Assembly (NCBI GenBank): GCA_902599045.1
Contig: CACKEA010000005.1
Location: 62,001-126,000, forward strand
Reading direction: 5' to 3'
Length of the DNA: 64,000 bases
DNA from: an uncultured Alphaproteobacteria bacterium
GTDB taxonomy: Bacteria; Pseudomonadota; Alphaproteobacteria; HIMB59
Below, in pieces: positions 1-8,863 of this stretch. The position numbers and the translations under genes are program-made. Below the pieces are notes generated by a model that saw only the letters and a program-made list of their open reading frames with translations, was not told the DNA's origin and did no database searches. How positions within the stretch are numbered: position 1 is the stretch's first letter; every line of letters begins with the position of its first letter.

Positions 1-195
1 CCTACCGATCCTAGTAAGGGCGAAACTGGAAACACATTATTTACAATAAATGAACAATTTGCATCTATGGAGAGTGTTCAAAGACATGTCGAAAATGCCA
101 GTAAAAATGATTATTTCCCAGATTTTGCAAAGTTACTAGAGGACTACGGAAAAGTTTTAAGTATGGGTGGAAGTGTATATGTCTCTATAAGATAA
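1..195 (+). CDS. C-terminal part of a small protein, possibly ABM-like
   Basis: An open frame runs from the first base of the window to a TAA at 193-195 (64 codons); the start lies outside the window. The tail has a pattern of aromatic and charged residues (NEQFASMESVQRHVEN) that resembles the helix of dimeric alpha/beta-barrel proteins such as antibiotic-biosynthesis monooxygenases, where a 'W/F-x-S-x-E-x-x-x-x-H' stretch is common. That family call is a guess from a short fragment. It is followed by an unrelated gene on the other strand. Confidence 0.45.
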   Translation, partial: PTDPSKGETGNTLFTINEQFASMESVQRHVENASKNDYFPDFAKLLEDYGKVLSMGGSVYVSIR

Positions 196-258
196 AAAGG
201 GAAGAAATAAAAAAAGACAGAAATAAAATAAACGAACAGTTTGAATATTATTTATATG

Positions 259-699
259 TTAAAATTTATCTTTTAAAGTTCTCATTATGTCTAAATGCTC
301 AGTTAAAGCCTCAAAAGATACAGCTAGTTCATATACAAGAGTGACTAATGCCAATAATACTAAGCAAAGATGAATACCAAAACTTATAGCAGAGATGAAG
401 CTGTAATTTAATAACAAAAATAATAAGCTTGTGCACAATGCTATCCCTCCAAAAAGAGATAAGTAAAGTGTGTAACGTAATAATTTAAGTCTTTTTTCAT
501 AATGCAAGATATGAAAAGAATATTCACTTTGACTTTTAAATCTTAATTTATTTGTTTCAACATTAGATCGAGAGTCTCTAATTAATTTTGCAAGAGTTGC
601 ATACCTAGCTATAACCAATGTTATATAAATAGTGCAAGCAAAGAACATTGTCCCTAACATATTACTATTGATTAATATCTCGTGATTTACTAAGTCCAT
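259..699 (-). CDS. DUF2721 family membrane protein
   Basis: A 146-residue protein with one hydrophobic segment near residues 12-30 and a hydrophobic pair near residues 75-125, separated by a charged stretch with several Arg and Lys (about 40-72). This layout, with an N-terminal helix, a cytoplasmic basic loop and a C-terminal helical hairpin followed by a charged tail, fits the DUF2721 family of small bacterial inner-membrane proteins, whose function is unknown. It ends 63 bp from the partial gene on the opposite strand and lies 24 bp downstream of the ABM-family gene, so the two may be cotranscribed. The family call comes from layout and short motifs and is moderate. Confidence 0.6.
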   Translation of the reverse strand: MDLVNHEILINSNMLGTMFFACTIYITLVIARYATLAKLIRDSRSNVETNKLRFKSQSEYSFHILHYEKRLKLLRYTLYLSLFGGIALCTSLLFLLLNYSFISAISFGIHLCLVLLALVTLVYELAVSFEALTEHLDIMRTLKDKF

Positions 700-723
700 T
701 GGTAAAAAATATGTGATATTTAC

Positions 724-1026
724 TTAAATTACTACTTCAAAACCTTCAAATTGTGGGTGATCCAAATATACTGTTTTATGTTCACCTGCATTTTTATGAG
801 CCATCCTAAAAGCTTCTGATTTAGTCCAATTAATAAAATCTTGCTTTGAACCCCACTCACTATGAGAGGCATAAAGTGTATATTCATCATTAGACTCACT
901 TTTTATTAAATTAAATTTTTTAAAACCTGGTACCTCGTTTAAATGAGTATCCCTATTCTTCCAAATATCTTCAAAATATTTCTCCTCACCTAATTTTACT
1001 TTGAATCTATTCATAGCAATAAACAT
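724..1026 (-). CDS. ABM-family (IsdG/HmoA-like) monooxygenase
   Basis: A 100-residue single-domain protein starting MFIAMNRFKVK, with the ABM pattern: a first beta strand with Arg/Lys, 'PGF..F.L' near residues 33-40, then 'W.S..DF..W..SEAF..AH' near residues 58-77. This is the dimeric ferredoxin-like fold of antibiotic-biosynthesis monooxygenases and heme-degrading enzymes (IsdG, HmoA). Whether it binds heme cannot be told; the late His of the SEAF..AH segment is conserved in the HmoA-type branch. An AGGAG Shine-Dalgarno site lies about 8 bases before the ATG. It is 17 bp downstream of the lipoprotein gene. Confidence 0.7.
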   Translation of the reverse strand: MFIAMNRFKVKLGEEKYFEDIWKNRDTHLNEVPGFKKFNLIKSESNDEYTLYASHSEWGSKQDFINWTKSEAFRMAHKNAGEHKTVYLDHPQFEGFEVVI

Positions 1027-1043
1027 TCTTTATCTCCTGTAAG

Positions 1044-1502
1044 TTATTCTGATATTATAATTCTTGTGTTAGTTCCAATAGCAATAGTCACTCTAGAACC
1101 AATTGGTATTTGTTCTGCGCCTGATTGAACTATTGAAATATCATCATCAGTGTCATCAACGTCTACAACATATTGAAAACCTGTATGATCTCCTAATGAT
1201 GAACCAGCGACATAACCTACTATTGCTCCACCAATAGTTCCAACCACTGCTGCAGCATCTCTGCAGTCATCATCTAAAATACCTTCTCCGCATCCGACAA
1301 CAAAACCTACTAAACCCCCTGTAAGGGCCCCTAGACCAGAGCTTTCACCAGTAATTTTGACTGGTTCAGCAGCAACAAGAGTTCCATATTTAACAGTATT
1401 AACTTTTTGGGTATCTGATTTTTTTACTCCTGTATTAAAGCCACCACAAGCTGATATAAATACAAAAAGAGATAAGAAGATTAATTTAGGCAGGCCTGTC
1501 AT
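1044..1502 (-). CDS. Glycine-zipper outer-membrane lipoprotein
   Basis: A signal peptide with a lipobox ending ISAC precedes the lipidated Cys, so the mature protein should be anchored in a membrane, probably the outer one. The mature part has Gly-rich repeats (GLGALTGGLVGFVVG and a second GGAIVGYVAGSSLG segment) typical of the glycine-zipper/SlyB and rickettsial 17-kDa antigen group, and a short beta-rich C-terminus. The ATG at 1502 gives a normal 19-residue signal peptide; an ATG at 1544 and a TTG at 1553 are possible but would give an unusually long leader. With the 1502 start the gene overlaps the end of the oxygenase gene by 17 bp. Two Cys (CGEG and DDCRD) sit between the zippers. Confidence 0.75.
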   Translation of the reverse strand: MTGLPKLIFLSLFVFISACGGFNTGVKKSDTQKVNTVKYGTLVAAEPVKITGESSGLGALTGGLVGFVVGCGEGILDDDCRDAAAVVGTIGGAIVGYVAGSSLGDHTGFQYVVDVDDTDDDISIVQSGAEQIPIGSRVTIAIGTNTRIIISE

Positions 1503-2463
1503 ATTCAACAAATTTTTTGAGTGAATTAGTGAGAAAATCTTCATAGTTATCAATATTATAAATTAAATTTTCATTAATATCCAAATATTTTGGATCTAAT
1601 ATGAAGTCGTAAGAAGGCTCAAAAAAGAAAGGTATTGAAATACGTTCTTCTTGATTGAAAAGGACTCTGTGGTTAGTTGCTTTCATTCTGCCATTTGTTA
1701 AATATTCCAATGCCAACCCTGTATTAATTACAAAAGCATTGGGGTCATGAGGAACATCATGCCATTCAAGAGAGTGTCTATTTTGAACTTGCAAACCACC
1801 TTTTTTATCTTGATATAAGATAGTCATTATTCCACTGTCAACATGAGTTTCACAACCTAAAGCAACTCCGTCTTGAGAGGAAACTTCAACTGGTTTATCC
1901 TGTTTGGGATAGTAGTTAAATCTTAAAGTAGAAAGCGTCTTTGGTCTTTGAAATGCTCGATCAGCGATAGATAAATTAGAGGAGAACGAAGATATAATAG
2001 TTTTAAATATAATCATTCCAAGGTTATGAAGATCATTAAAATAGTTATTTATAGTAGCTTGCCAAGATGGATCTAAAAAAGTCATATCATGATTTACCTC
2101 AAATTTTTCTTTTTTTAATAAATCAGCCATATCTTGCTTTAAAAGAGGGTCTCCTATATCTAATCCCTCTTTACCATTAACTGAGCTAGGAAAATATCCT
2201 CTATAAACTGTATTTGTATTAGGATTCCATTTTTTTGGGGCAATTTTAAGTTTATCTTCTTCCGGTAAATAAAAAAATTTTTTACAAGTTTTTAAAAGAT
2301 TTTCAATTTTAGAAATTGGAATACCATGATTTGTTACTGTAAAAAAACCAATATCTTCAGATGCTTCTTTAATACTTTTTGCTATTTGCTTAGCAGCATT
2401 ACTATTTAAGTCTTTGCTAATAATTTCAGATAAATCAATATTTGGAATATAATTACTCTGCAT
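1486..2463 (-). CDS. Isopenicillin-N-synthase-like 2-oxoglutarate/Fe(II) oxygenase
   Basis: A 325-residue protein with the two-part plan of the IPNS-like dioxygenases: an N-terminal DIOX_N region (SEDIGFFTVTNHGIP near residues 35-50) and a C-terminal Fe(II)/2-oxoglutarate domain. Iron ligands are visible as His and Asp in THVDSG (about 206 and 208) and a distal His in ATNHRV (about 264); the RISIPFF segment supplies the Arg and Ser that bind 2-oxoglutarate. The substrate is not predictable. An ATG at 2463 is preferred over a TTG two codons upstream. It overlaps the small upstream gene by 11 bp and the downstream lipoprotein by 17 bp, which suggests translational coupling in the mfd operon. 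Confidence 0.8.
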   Translation of the reverse strand: MQSNYIPNIDLSEIISKDLNSNAAKQIAKSIKEASEDIGFFTVTNHGIPISKIENLLKTCKKFFYLPEEDKLKIAPKKWNPNTNTVYRGYFPSSVNGKEGLDIGDPLLKQDMADLLKKEKFEVNHDMTFLDPSWQATINNYFNDLHNLGMIIFKTIISSFSSNLSIADRAFQRPKTLSTLRFNYYPKQDKPVEVSSQDGVALGCETHVDSGIMTILYQDKKGGLQVQNRHSLEWHDVPHDPNAFVINTGLALEYLTNGRMKATNHRVLFNQEERISIPFFFEPSYDFILDPKYLDINENLIYNIDNYEDFLTNSLKKFVEYDRPA

Positions 2464-2647
2464 CGCCAATTTTAAAATAAAGCTTTTTGATATACTTTTG
2501 TTTTCTTTTTATAGGAAGTTCATAAAATTCATCAATAGAAATAGGCTCACCTATTTTTTTTTGATTATCACTAAGTTCAGCAATTATTGATTCATAATAA
2601 TTGGCCCATTCAGCGTTAGTTTTTGGTAGTTGTTGCTGTTCTTCCAT
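2453..2647 (-). CDS. Small acidic/basic hypothetical protein after mfd
   Basis: A 64-residue protein I do not recognise. It has a Gln-rich N-terminus (MEEQQQLPK), an amphipathic middle and a Lys-rich 'KRKQKYIKKLYFK' tail. Its ATG follows the mfd TAA with no gap and its end overlaps the oxygenase gene by 11 bp, so it sits as a coupled link in the chain sdhE-mfd-this gene-oxygenase-lipoprotein. The tight packing supports that it is real rather than chance. There is no signal peptide, membrane segment or Cys. Confidence 0.6.
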   Translation of the reverse strand: MEEQQQLPKTNAEWANYYESIIAELSDNQKKIGEPISIDEFYELPIKRKQKYIKKLYFKIGDAE

Positions 2648-5600
2648 TTATTTTAATCCTAACTTTTTATAGAAAAGATTTACAGTATAAAATAAATCTT
2701 CATTTTCATTATTTTTAATTTGGATAGACCTAGAACTTTTCATTTTAATTATTTTTTCTTGTGTCATTTGAATAAGATTATCTAATATTTTTTGACTAGC
2801 TTTTTTAAAAGTAATATCAATAAAGTTTCTTTTGATATTTATTTTAGATATTCCTAATGTTAAAGATTTTATTTTAATTGTAAGTAAATTAAATAAATTA
2901 GTTACTTCAGCAGGATAATTGCCATAACGATCATATATTTCATCTAAAACACTTTTCAATTCTTGAATGTTTTTTGAATTAGTAAATTTTCGATAAATAA
3001 TCAATCTAGAGATATCATCTGATATATAGGTTTTTGGTATGTAATACTCAAAAAATGCATCAAATTCAAATTCTTCATAATCATCCTCTATTTCTGAATT
3101 ATTATTTTTTTGTCTTTCAACTTCTTCCTTTAACATGCTTTGATAAAGTTCAATACCGATGTCTTTTACGTGCCCACTTTGTTCATCACCAAGTAAGTTA
3201 CCAGCGCCACGTATTTCTAAATCTTCATTTGCTAACTGAAAATTAGACCCTAAATTTTCATAGTTAGCTAAAACTTGAAGTTTCTTTAAAGCAGTTTTGT
3301 TTATTAATTTTTCACTATCATGAAATAAATAGGCGTAAGCTCTTTTATTTGATCGACCTACTCTACCTCTTAGTTGATATAATTGAGATAAGCCAAATAA
3401 GTTAGAGTTAAAGATTATAAGAGTATTAGCATTTTTAATATCTATTCCTGATTCAATGATATTAGTAGATATAAGGCACTGAATTTCCCCTTTAGTAAAA
3501 GATATAAATACATCTTCAATGTCTTTTTCTTTCATTTTACTGTGACCAACACCATAGGAGAGTTCAATATTTAATTTTTTAATTTCACTTTCTACAAAAG
3601 GGATATGACTTATTCTAGGTACAACAATAAAGATTTGACCATTTCTCTCTAATTCATTTTTAATTGCAGACAAAAGAGCAACAGATTCATACTTTTGAAC
3701 ATAGGTTCTAATACTTATTCTATTTGATGGGGGTGTTCCAATTATACTTAGATCTTTTAATCCTAATAAAGACATTTGAAGTGTTCTTGGTATTGGTGTA
3801 GCTGATAAAGAAAACAAATGAATATTTGGATATTTATTAATTAAATATTCTTTCTGATCTACACCAAATTTCTGTTCTTCATCTATTACTAATGTACCTA
3901 AATTATTAAATTCAATATCTTTTTTAAAAAGACTATGTGTTGCAATAAGTACTTGAACATCTCCTGATTTTAATGAAAGCAGAATTTCTTTTTTATCTTT
4001 AGCTGAAGTAAACCTAGATAGTGATGCAACTTTAATATTAAAAATTGAGAATCTTTCATTGAAAGTATTGGTATGCTGCATTGCAAGTAAAGTTGTTGGC
4101 ACAACGATTACAAATTGAAAACCCGACAAATATGTTGCGCAGGCTATTCTTAATGCTATTTCTGTTTTACCAAAACCAACATCACCACATATTAGGCGAT
4201 TAGCTGGTTTCTCTAGTCTTAAGTCATTTAAGGATTGTTCTATAGAATTTAATTGATCTTCTGTTTCAACAAATGGAAATTGTTTATTAAACTTTTCAAG
4301 ATCAGAGTTATTATATTGAAATTCTTTAATATTTATAGTCGATCTCTTAGCTGCATTTTTTAATAACTTATTGGCAAGAAATCTAATTTTTTTCTTAACT
4401 GATGTTTTTCTTAACAACCAGTCATTTGTTCCTAATTTATCAAGAAGAAGGCTACTATCATCAAAACCGTACCTTGTAATAAAATTTAAATTTTCAATTG
4501 GTAATAAAAGCTTATCGTTACCTCGATAAATTAATCGAATAAATTCTCTTATACGGTTACTAACTTCAATATTATCAATAGAAACAAATCTTCCAATACC
4601 GTGTTTTTGGTGAACGACAGCATCTCCTAAGGAAAGGTCATTAAAATTTATAATCGTATCTAGGTTTGTTTTTTTGGTTGAATAAGAATTTTTGTTTAAA
4701 TGTATAATTCCATCAAATAAATAATCTTTAGATATAACAGTCTTATTAAAATAAAAGTTTCCACCATATTTAGTATTTATTTTAAGTTTTTGATAGAATT
4801 CTTTTTCAATTGGAGCGGGATTATTACCAGTATGAAAATAAATAGAATTACTCATCTTAGACAAATCATCTAAAGAGGTATTAGATGTAATTTTTAATGA
4901 TTTTGGCGAACTAGATGAAATATTCGTTAATTTAAAATTTTTGATTTTATCTTCATCTAAGTAGTAATTTGAAAAAGGTGTCTCAGGGTTGATTTGGTTA
5001 TAAATAGCTTTAAGAGAATTTAGTTTTTCTTTTAATATGATATCACTTCTATTAATCGTATATATTTCATATCCACTTATAATATCCTCTAAGTAACTAT
5101 TGTTTGTATTTGGTTCTAAGGCTTCAATATTAGGATTAATAATCACAACATTTTCTTTCTCTTCTTTATAAGTAAGTTGTGTTTGTGGATTGAATTCTTT
5201 TATAGACTCAATCATGTTATCAAAAAAAGAAATTCGATATGGATTATTATTGTTATTGTAAATATCTAAGATATCTCCTCTAAGTGAAAATTCGAGTTTA
5301 TTATAAGCATTTGCTTGATTTGAATGATTAAATTCGATTAATTTATTTAGTATTAAATTTGAGTCAATTATTTGATTCTTAGAAAGAAATAGAAAATGAT
5401 CTACATCATTTTTAATTTGAAATTTTTTTAGTAAGTTATTACATGTTAAAATAATTATATCGTTATCAGTTAATGCTCTTAGTTTATCTGATCTATCAAG
5501 TAAAATGTCTGATGCTGAGTTTTCAAAACTAAAAGGAAGAGAATCATGAGCTGGAAAATAGCAAATTTTCTTTTGAGGATAGTGCAACTTAAGTATATTT

Positions 5601-5677
5601 TCATAATCAAGTGCTATTTTATCGTCCTCACACAATAAAATAGATTTCTTACTAAAATTGATATCTTGGTTTTCCAA
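2648..5677 (-). CDS. mfd: Transcription-repair coupling factor Mfd
   Basis: Mfd displaces RNA polymerase stalled at DNA lesions and recruits UvrA. This 1009-residue protein shows the UvrB-like N-terminal module (PAHDSLPFSFENSASD near residues 43-58), the CarD-like RNA polymerase interaction domain (VVHQKHGIGRFV near 352), then RecG-like helicase motifs: Walker A GDVGFGKTE near 500, DEEQ near 600, SATPIPR near 627, the QLRGRVGRS motif near 770, and the C-terminal D7 domain. It is shorter than the roughly 1150 residues of E. coli Mfd, with the N-terminal part reduced. The start is a TTG two bases after the sdhE stop; no ATG is available nearby. uvrA lies elsewhere in the window (61 kb). Confidence 0.95.
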   Translation of the reverse strand: MENQDINFSKKSILLCEDDKIALDYENILKLHYPQKKICYFPAHDSLPFSFENSASDILLDRSDKLRALTDNDIIILTCNNLLKKFQIKNDVDHFLFLSKNQIIDSNLILNKLIEFNHSNQANAYNKLEFSLRGDILDIYNNNNNPYRISFFDNMIESIKEFNPQTQLTYKEEKENVVIINPNIEALEPNTNNSYLEDIISGYEIYTINRSDIILKEKLNSLKAIYNQINPETPFSNYYLDEDKIKNFKLTNISSSSPKSLKITSNTSLDDLSKMSNSIYFHTGNNPAPIEKEFYQKLKINTKYGGNFYFNKTVISKDYLFDGIIHLNKNSYSTKKTNLDTIINFNDLSLGDAVVHQKHGIGRFVSIDNIEVSNRIREFIRLIYRGNDKLLLPIENLNFITRYGFDDSSLLLDKLGTNDWLLRKTSVKKKIRFLANKLLKNAAKRSTINIKEFQYNNSDLEKFNKQFPFVETEDQLNSIEQSLNDLRLEKPANRLICGDVGFGKTEIALRIACATYLSGFQFVIVVPTTLLAMQHTNTFNERFSIFNIKVASLSRFTSAKDKKEILLSLKSGDVQVLIATHSLFKKDIEFNNLGTLVIDEEQKFGVDQKEYLINKYPNIHLFSLSATPIPRTLQMSLLGLKDLSIIGTPPSNRISIRTYVQKYESVALLSAIKNELERNGQIFIVVPRISHIPFVESEIKKLNIELSYGVGHSKMKEKDIEDVFISFTKGEIQCLISTNIIESGIDIKNANTLIIFNSNLFGLSQLYQLRGRVGRSNKRAYAYLFHDSEKLINKTALKKLQVLANYENLGSNFQLANEDLEIRGAGNLLGDEQSGHVKDIGIELYQSMLKEEVERQKNNNSEIEDDYEEFEFDAFFEYYIPKTYISDDISRLIIYRKFTNSKNIQELKSVLDEIYDRYGNYPAEVTNLFNLLTIKIKSLTLGISKINIKRNFIDITFKKASQKILDNLIQMTQEKIIKMKSSRSIQIKNNENEDLFYTVNLFYKKLGLK

Positions 5678-5679
5678 TA

Positions 5680-5925
5680 CTATTTAGATAGATTTATAAT
5701 TTTTAGGTATTTAACTTTATCCTCTTTAAAAGACTCATTAAAAAATACATCGAATATATATTGTGTTTCGTTTTTCAATAAATCATCTAAGAGATCAATT
5801 AGTTCAACATCGTTAGTATTTTCAAGTTTTATGTAAATTTTCTCAAAAATTACGTCTAATTCCTTTATACCTAATGTTTGACATCGATATTTTAATTTTT
5901 TTAATTTATCTTCGTTACTTATCAT
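5680..5925 (-). CDS. sdhE: FAD assembly factor SdhE
   Basis: A protein of about 81 residues of the SdhE/YgfY/Sdh5 family, which promotes covalent flavin attachment to succinate dehydrogenase. Support comes from size and the helical pattern 'KLKYRCQTLGIKELD' followed by 'LLDDLL...YIFDVFF'. The family RGxxE motif appears here as LGIKE: Gly and Glu are kept and Arg is replaced by Leu. The ATG at 5925-5923 overlaps the recG ATG on the other strand (5924-5926) within one CATG; an upstream TTG at 5934 is less likely. Directly upstream of mfd (two-base gap), a usual alphaproteobacterial arrangement. Confidence 0.8.
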   Translation of the reverse strand: MISNEDKLKKLKYRCQTLGIKELDVIFEKIYIKLENTNDVELIDLLDDLLKNETQYIFDVFFNESFKEDKVKYLKIINLSK

Positions 5926-7993
5926 GAGTGACAATAGTTTCGATTTCTTATATCAAAATGTAGACAAACTTAAAGGAATAGGTCCAAAGAAAGCGTCATA
6001 TTTTAGAAACTTAAATATAAATGCAGTAATTGATGCATTTTACAATTTACCAAGTAGATCAATTGATCGCACCCAAGATATTAATTTTAAAAATCTAGAA
6101 AAAGGACAAACTATTACAACTTTAGTAAAAGTCAAAAAGCATCACTATCCTTTTAACCCTAAGTTACCCTATGTGATTGAATGCGTGAAGGGGTCTTTGA
6201 TTATAAATATAATTTATTTTTCAATGAAAGGTAATTTCCTCAGAACCAAGTACCCTGAAAATAAAGAGTTAATAATCAGTGGGAAGGTTTCTTTTTATAA
6301 AAGTAATCTAAGTATTGCGCACCCTGATTATATAGAAGAAATTGAAAATGAGGATAAATTAAGAACATTTGAAAATATTTACCCTCTTACAAGAGGAATA
6401 ACATTAAAAGATATAAGAATAGTTTTAAAGGAAGCTAAAAATTATTTAGAAAACTTTGATGAATGGCTTAATAGTAATTTGATAAAAAAATATAATTTTT
6501 TATCCTTTAATGCCTCACTCACAAAAATGCACTTTCCCTTAGTAAAAGAGGATATTGAAAATAGAGATTTATATAGAAAAAGACTAGCAGTTGATGAACT
6601 AGTTTCAAATTATTTTGCTATTAGATACTTAAAAGAAAAGACAAAAAAGAAAAATGAAAGCTTAAATTTAGACTTCATTTTACAACAAAGATTATTAGAA
6701 AAATTACCCTTTGAATTAACTGCAAATCAGCAAGACGTTATCAATAATATAAATGACTTAAATAATACTCAGTATAGAGAAACGGTCTTATTACAAGGCG
6801 ATGTTGGTTCAGGTAAAACTATCGTATCTTTATTAACAGCAATTCCATTTCTTCAAAAAGGTTTGCAAGTTGCCTATATGGCTCCCACTGAAATATTAGC
6901 CAATCAAATATATAATAATGTAATTAAATTTTTGAATAATGATGATGTAAAACCTATTTTACTTACTGGTAGTACTAAAAATAAAGATGAGATTTATGAT
7001 AAAATTAAAAAAAGCACTTATAATTTTATAATTGGTACACATGCTATATTTCAAGAAAATTTATATTTCTCCGCTTTAGCTTATGTAATAATTGATGAAC
7101 AACACAGATTTGGTGTTCAGCAAAGACTCTATTTAGCAGAAAAAGGTATAAATACTAATATTCTTTTAATGTCTGCTACACCAATACCTAGGACATTAGC
7201 TTTAGCTCAGTACGGGGAAATAGAGCAAGTAATACTCAAAGAAAGGCCAGCTTTTCAAAAACCTATTATCACTAAAGTATCAAATGTTGATAAAATTAAA
7301 GATATTGAAATTTTATTAAAAAAAAATATTTCAAACATATCGCAAGTATACTGGATATGTCCTTTAGTTGAGGCTTCAGAGACTCAACAATATAAAGATG
7401 TAGAAACTCGTTTTAAATCATTAAAAAAGATATTTGGCCCTGAAGTAGAAATGTTACATGGAAAAATTAAGAGCGATCAAAAAGAAAACATAATTCAAAA
7501 TTTTCAAAATGGAAAAATAAAATTATTAGTTGCTACAACAGTAGTTGAAGTAGGTATAGATAATAAAAATGCAGATTACATTGTTATCGAAAATGCTGAA
7601 AAATTTGGATTATCTCAATTACATCAGTTAAGAGGAAGAGTTGGTAGAGGTAATAATCAAGGTTATTGTTTTGCTCTATACGGAAAAGATATCCAAGACA
7701 ATTCAATTGAGAGACTAAAAATATTTAAAGATAATTTAGATGGTTTTAAGTTATCTGAAAAAGATCTCGAACTAAGAGGGACTGGGGATATATTGGGATA
7801 TCGTCAAAGTGGCGACTCTTTATTTAAATTTGTCAATGTTTATCAAGACCAAGAATTAATTATTGATTCACTTAAATATGTAAAAAAAATTATTGAAAAT
7901 CAAGAATACGAAGATGAAAAATTTAAAAAAAATATATACAACCTATTATTATTTTTTAAACAACAAGAAGCTATAAAATTGTTATTTAGTTAA
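5924..7993 (+). CDS. recG: ATP-dependent DNA helicase RecG
   Basis: RecG remodels stalled forks and branched DNA. The 689-residue protein begins with the RecG helix-hairpin-like segment (VDKLKGIGPKKA near residues 13-24), continues through the OB/wedge domain (about 60-150), then Walker A GDVGSGKT near 292, DEQH near 392, SATPIPRTLA near 417, and the LHQLRGRVGRG helicase motif near 570. The start fits the known N-terminus well, so the head-to-head overlap with sdhE at CATG is probably genuine. There is no Shine-Dalgarno site because the upstream bases are sdhE coding sequence. The 3' end overlaps the DUF502 gene by 12 bp. Confidence 0.95.
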   Translation: MSDNSFDFLYQNVDKLKGIGPKKASYFRNLNINAVIDAFYNLPSRSIDRTQDINFKNLEKGQTITTLVKVKKHHYPFNPKLPYVIECVKGSLIINIIYFSMKGNFLRTKYPENKELIISGKVSFYKSNLSIAHPDYIEEIENEDKLRTFENIYPLTRGITLKDIRIVLKEAKNYLENFDEWLNSNLIKKYNFLSFNASLTKMHFPLVKEDIENRDLYRKRLAVDELVSNYFAIRYLKEKTKKKNESLNLDFILQQRLLEKLPFELTANQQDVINNINDLNNTQYRETVLLQGDVGSGKTIVSLLTAIPFLQKGLQVAYMAPTEILANQIYNNVIKFLNNDDVKPILLTGSTKNKDEIYDKIKKSTYNFIIGTHAIFQENLYFSALAYVIIDEQHRFGVQQRLYLAEKGINTNILLMSATPIPRTLALAQYGEIEQVILKERPAFQKPIITKVSNVDKIKDIEILLKKNISNISQVYWICPLVEASETQQYKDVETRFKSLKKIFGPEVEMLHGKIKSDQKENIIQNFQNGKIKLLVATTVVEVGIDNKNADYIVIENAEKFGLSQLHQLRGRVGRGNNQGYCFALYGKDIQDNSIERLKIFKDNLDGFKLSEKDLELRGTGDILGYRQSGDSLFKFVNVYQDQELIIDSLKYVKKIIENQEYEDEKFKKNIYNLLLFFKQQEAIKLLFS

Positions 7994-8629
7994 TTTTTTA
8001 ACTTTTTTCTTCTTAGGAAGACCTTTTTTAATTTCTGGAGCCTTTGGAGTAACCAATCCAGCAGAAATAATGTACTTAATTGCTTGATCAACAGACATAT
8101 CAAGTTTGATGCATTTAGATAAGGGAACAAACATTAAAAAACCAGTTGTAGGATTAGGTGTGGATGGCATAAAAACATTAATCATTTTTTTGTTTTTTCT
8201 TATAGCTATCTCCCCTTTTGTTTCACTGGTTAAAAATCCGAGCGCATACATATCTTTTTGAGGATATTCAATTAATACGACTTCTTTAAAAGCATTGGAC
8301 TGTGTAGTAGCAAAAGTATCAATTATTTGTTTTACAGTATTATAAATTGAATTTAACCCAGGTATTTTTGATAAAACAGCATCAACAACTCTGTGATAAA
8401 GCTTACCAAAAAAACTTCCAGCAATAGCTCCCAAAATAGTAAAGAATAAAAAAGCAACTATTAAACCCACACCAGGTATTTCAGATGGAATGCCAAATTT
8501 ATTTAAGGGGATGAAAGGTCTAAAGATTTTATCAGCAATACCAACGACAACCCAAGCGACATAAATAGATAATGCCAAAGGTGCAACAATTAAAATACCA
8601 CTAATAAAATGATTTTGTATTTTTTTCAT
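7982..8629 (-). CDS. DUF502 family membrane protein
   Basis: A 215-residue protein with two membrane segments (about residues 9-33 and 52-75) and the DUF502 signature in the following domain: 'KIPGLNSIYNTVKQI' near 90-105 and 'GFLTSET...NVFMPSTPNPTTGFLMFVP' near 132-170. The C-terminal tail is Lys-rich. DUF502 proteins are widespread inner-membrane proteins of unknown role. In alphaproteobacteria they commonly sit beside recG and sdhE/mfd, as here; recG is convergent and overlaps by 12 bp. Confidence 0.85.
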   Translation of the reverse strand: MKKIQNHFISGILIVAPLALSIYVAWVVVGIADKIFRPFIPLNKFGIPSEIPGVGLIVAFLFFTILGAIAGSFFGKLYHRVVDAVLSKIPGLNSIYNTVKQIIDTFATTQSNAFKEVVLIEYPQKDMYALGFLTSETKGEIAIRKNKKMINVFMPSTPNPTTGFLMFVPLSKCIKLDMSVDQAIKYIISAGLVTPKAPEIKKGLPKKKKVKKLTK

Positions 8630-8635
8630 TTGAAA

Positions 8636-8815
8636 CTATTTTTTTATATTATCTTCAAATTCAAAAACATGTTTATCATTGATTTCAAATGATACTTTTA
8701 TTGAAAGGTCCTGAACATCAGGATTATTTTCAATAAATTGATTAAGTTCTTGTTGTGAACTAATTCCAAGTCTTTTTAAAAATTTTCTTACCTTGAGTTG
8801 TGTCTCATCATCCAT
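8636..8815 (-). CDS. DUF6494 family small protein
   Basis: A 59-residue protein (MDDETQLKVRKFLKRLGISSQQELN) that matches the small alphaproteobacterial DUF6494 pattern of an acidic start, 'RKFLK..G..SQ.E' and a short beta-rich tail. The role of the family is unknown. An ATG at 8824 would add three residues; the 8815 start fits the family N-terminus better. It lies six bases upstream of the DUF502 gene. Confidence 0.65.
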   Translation of the reverse strand: MDDETQLKVRKFLKRLGISSQQELNQFIENNPDVQDLSIKVSFEINDKHVFEFEDNIKK

Positions 8816-8863
8816 ATTTTTCATAATATGGTTTTTTTTTCATATTTGAAGAGTTTTAACAAA

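Noticed and set aside
1-195. Pseudogene fragment at the window start
   Set aside because: The frame is open to the window edge and simply cut by it, so truncation is not evidence of decay.
3034-3246. Open frame on the plus strand inside mfd
   Set aside because: A shadow of the mfd coding sequence with unusual composition and no ribosome site.
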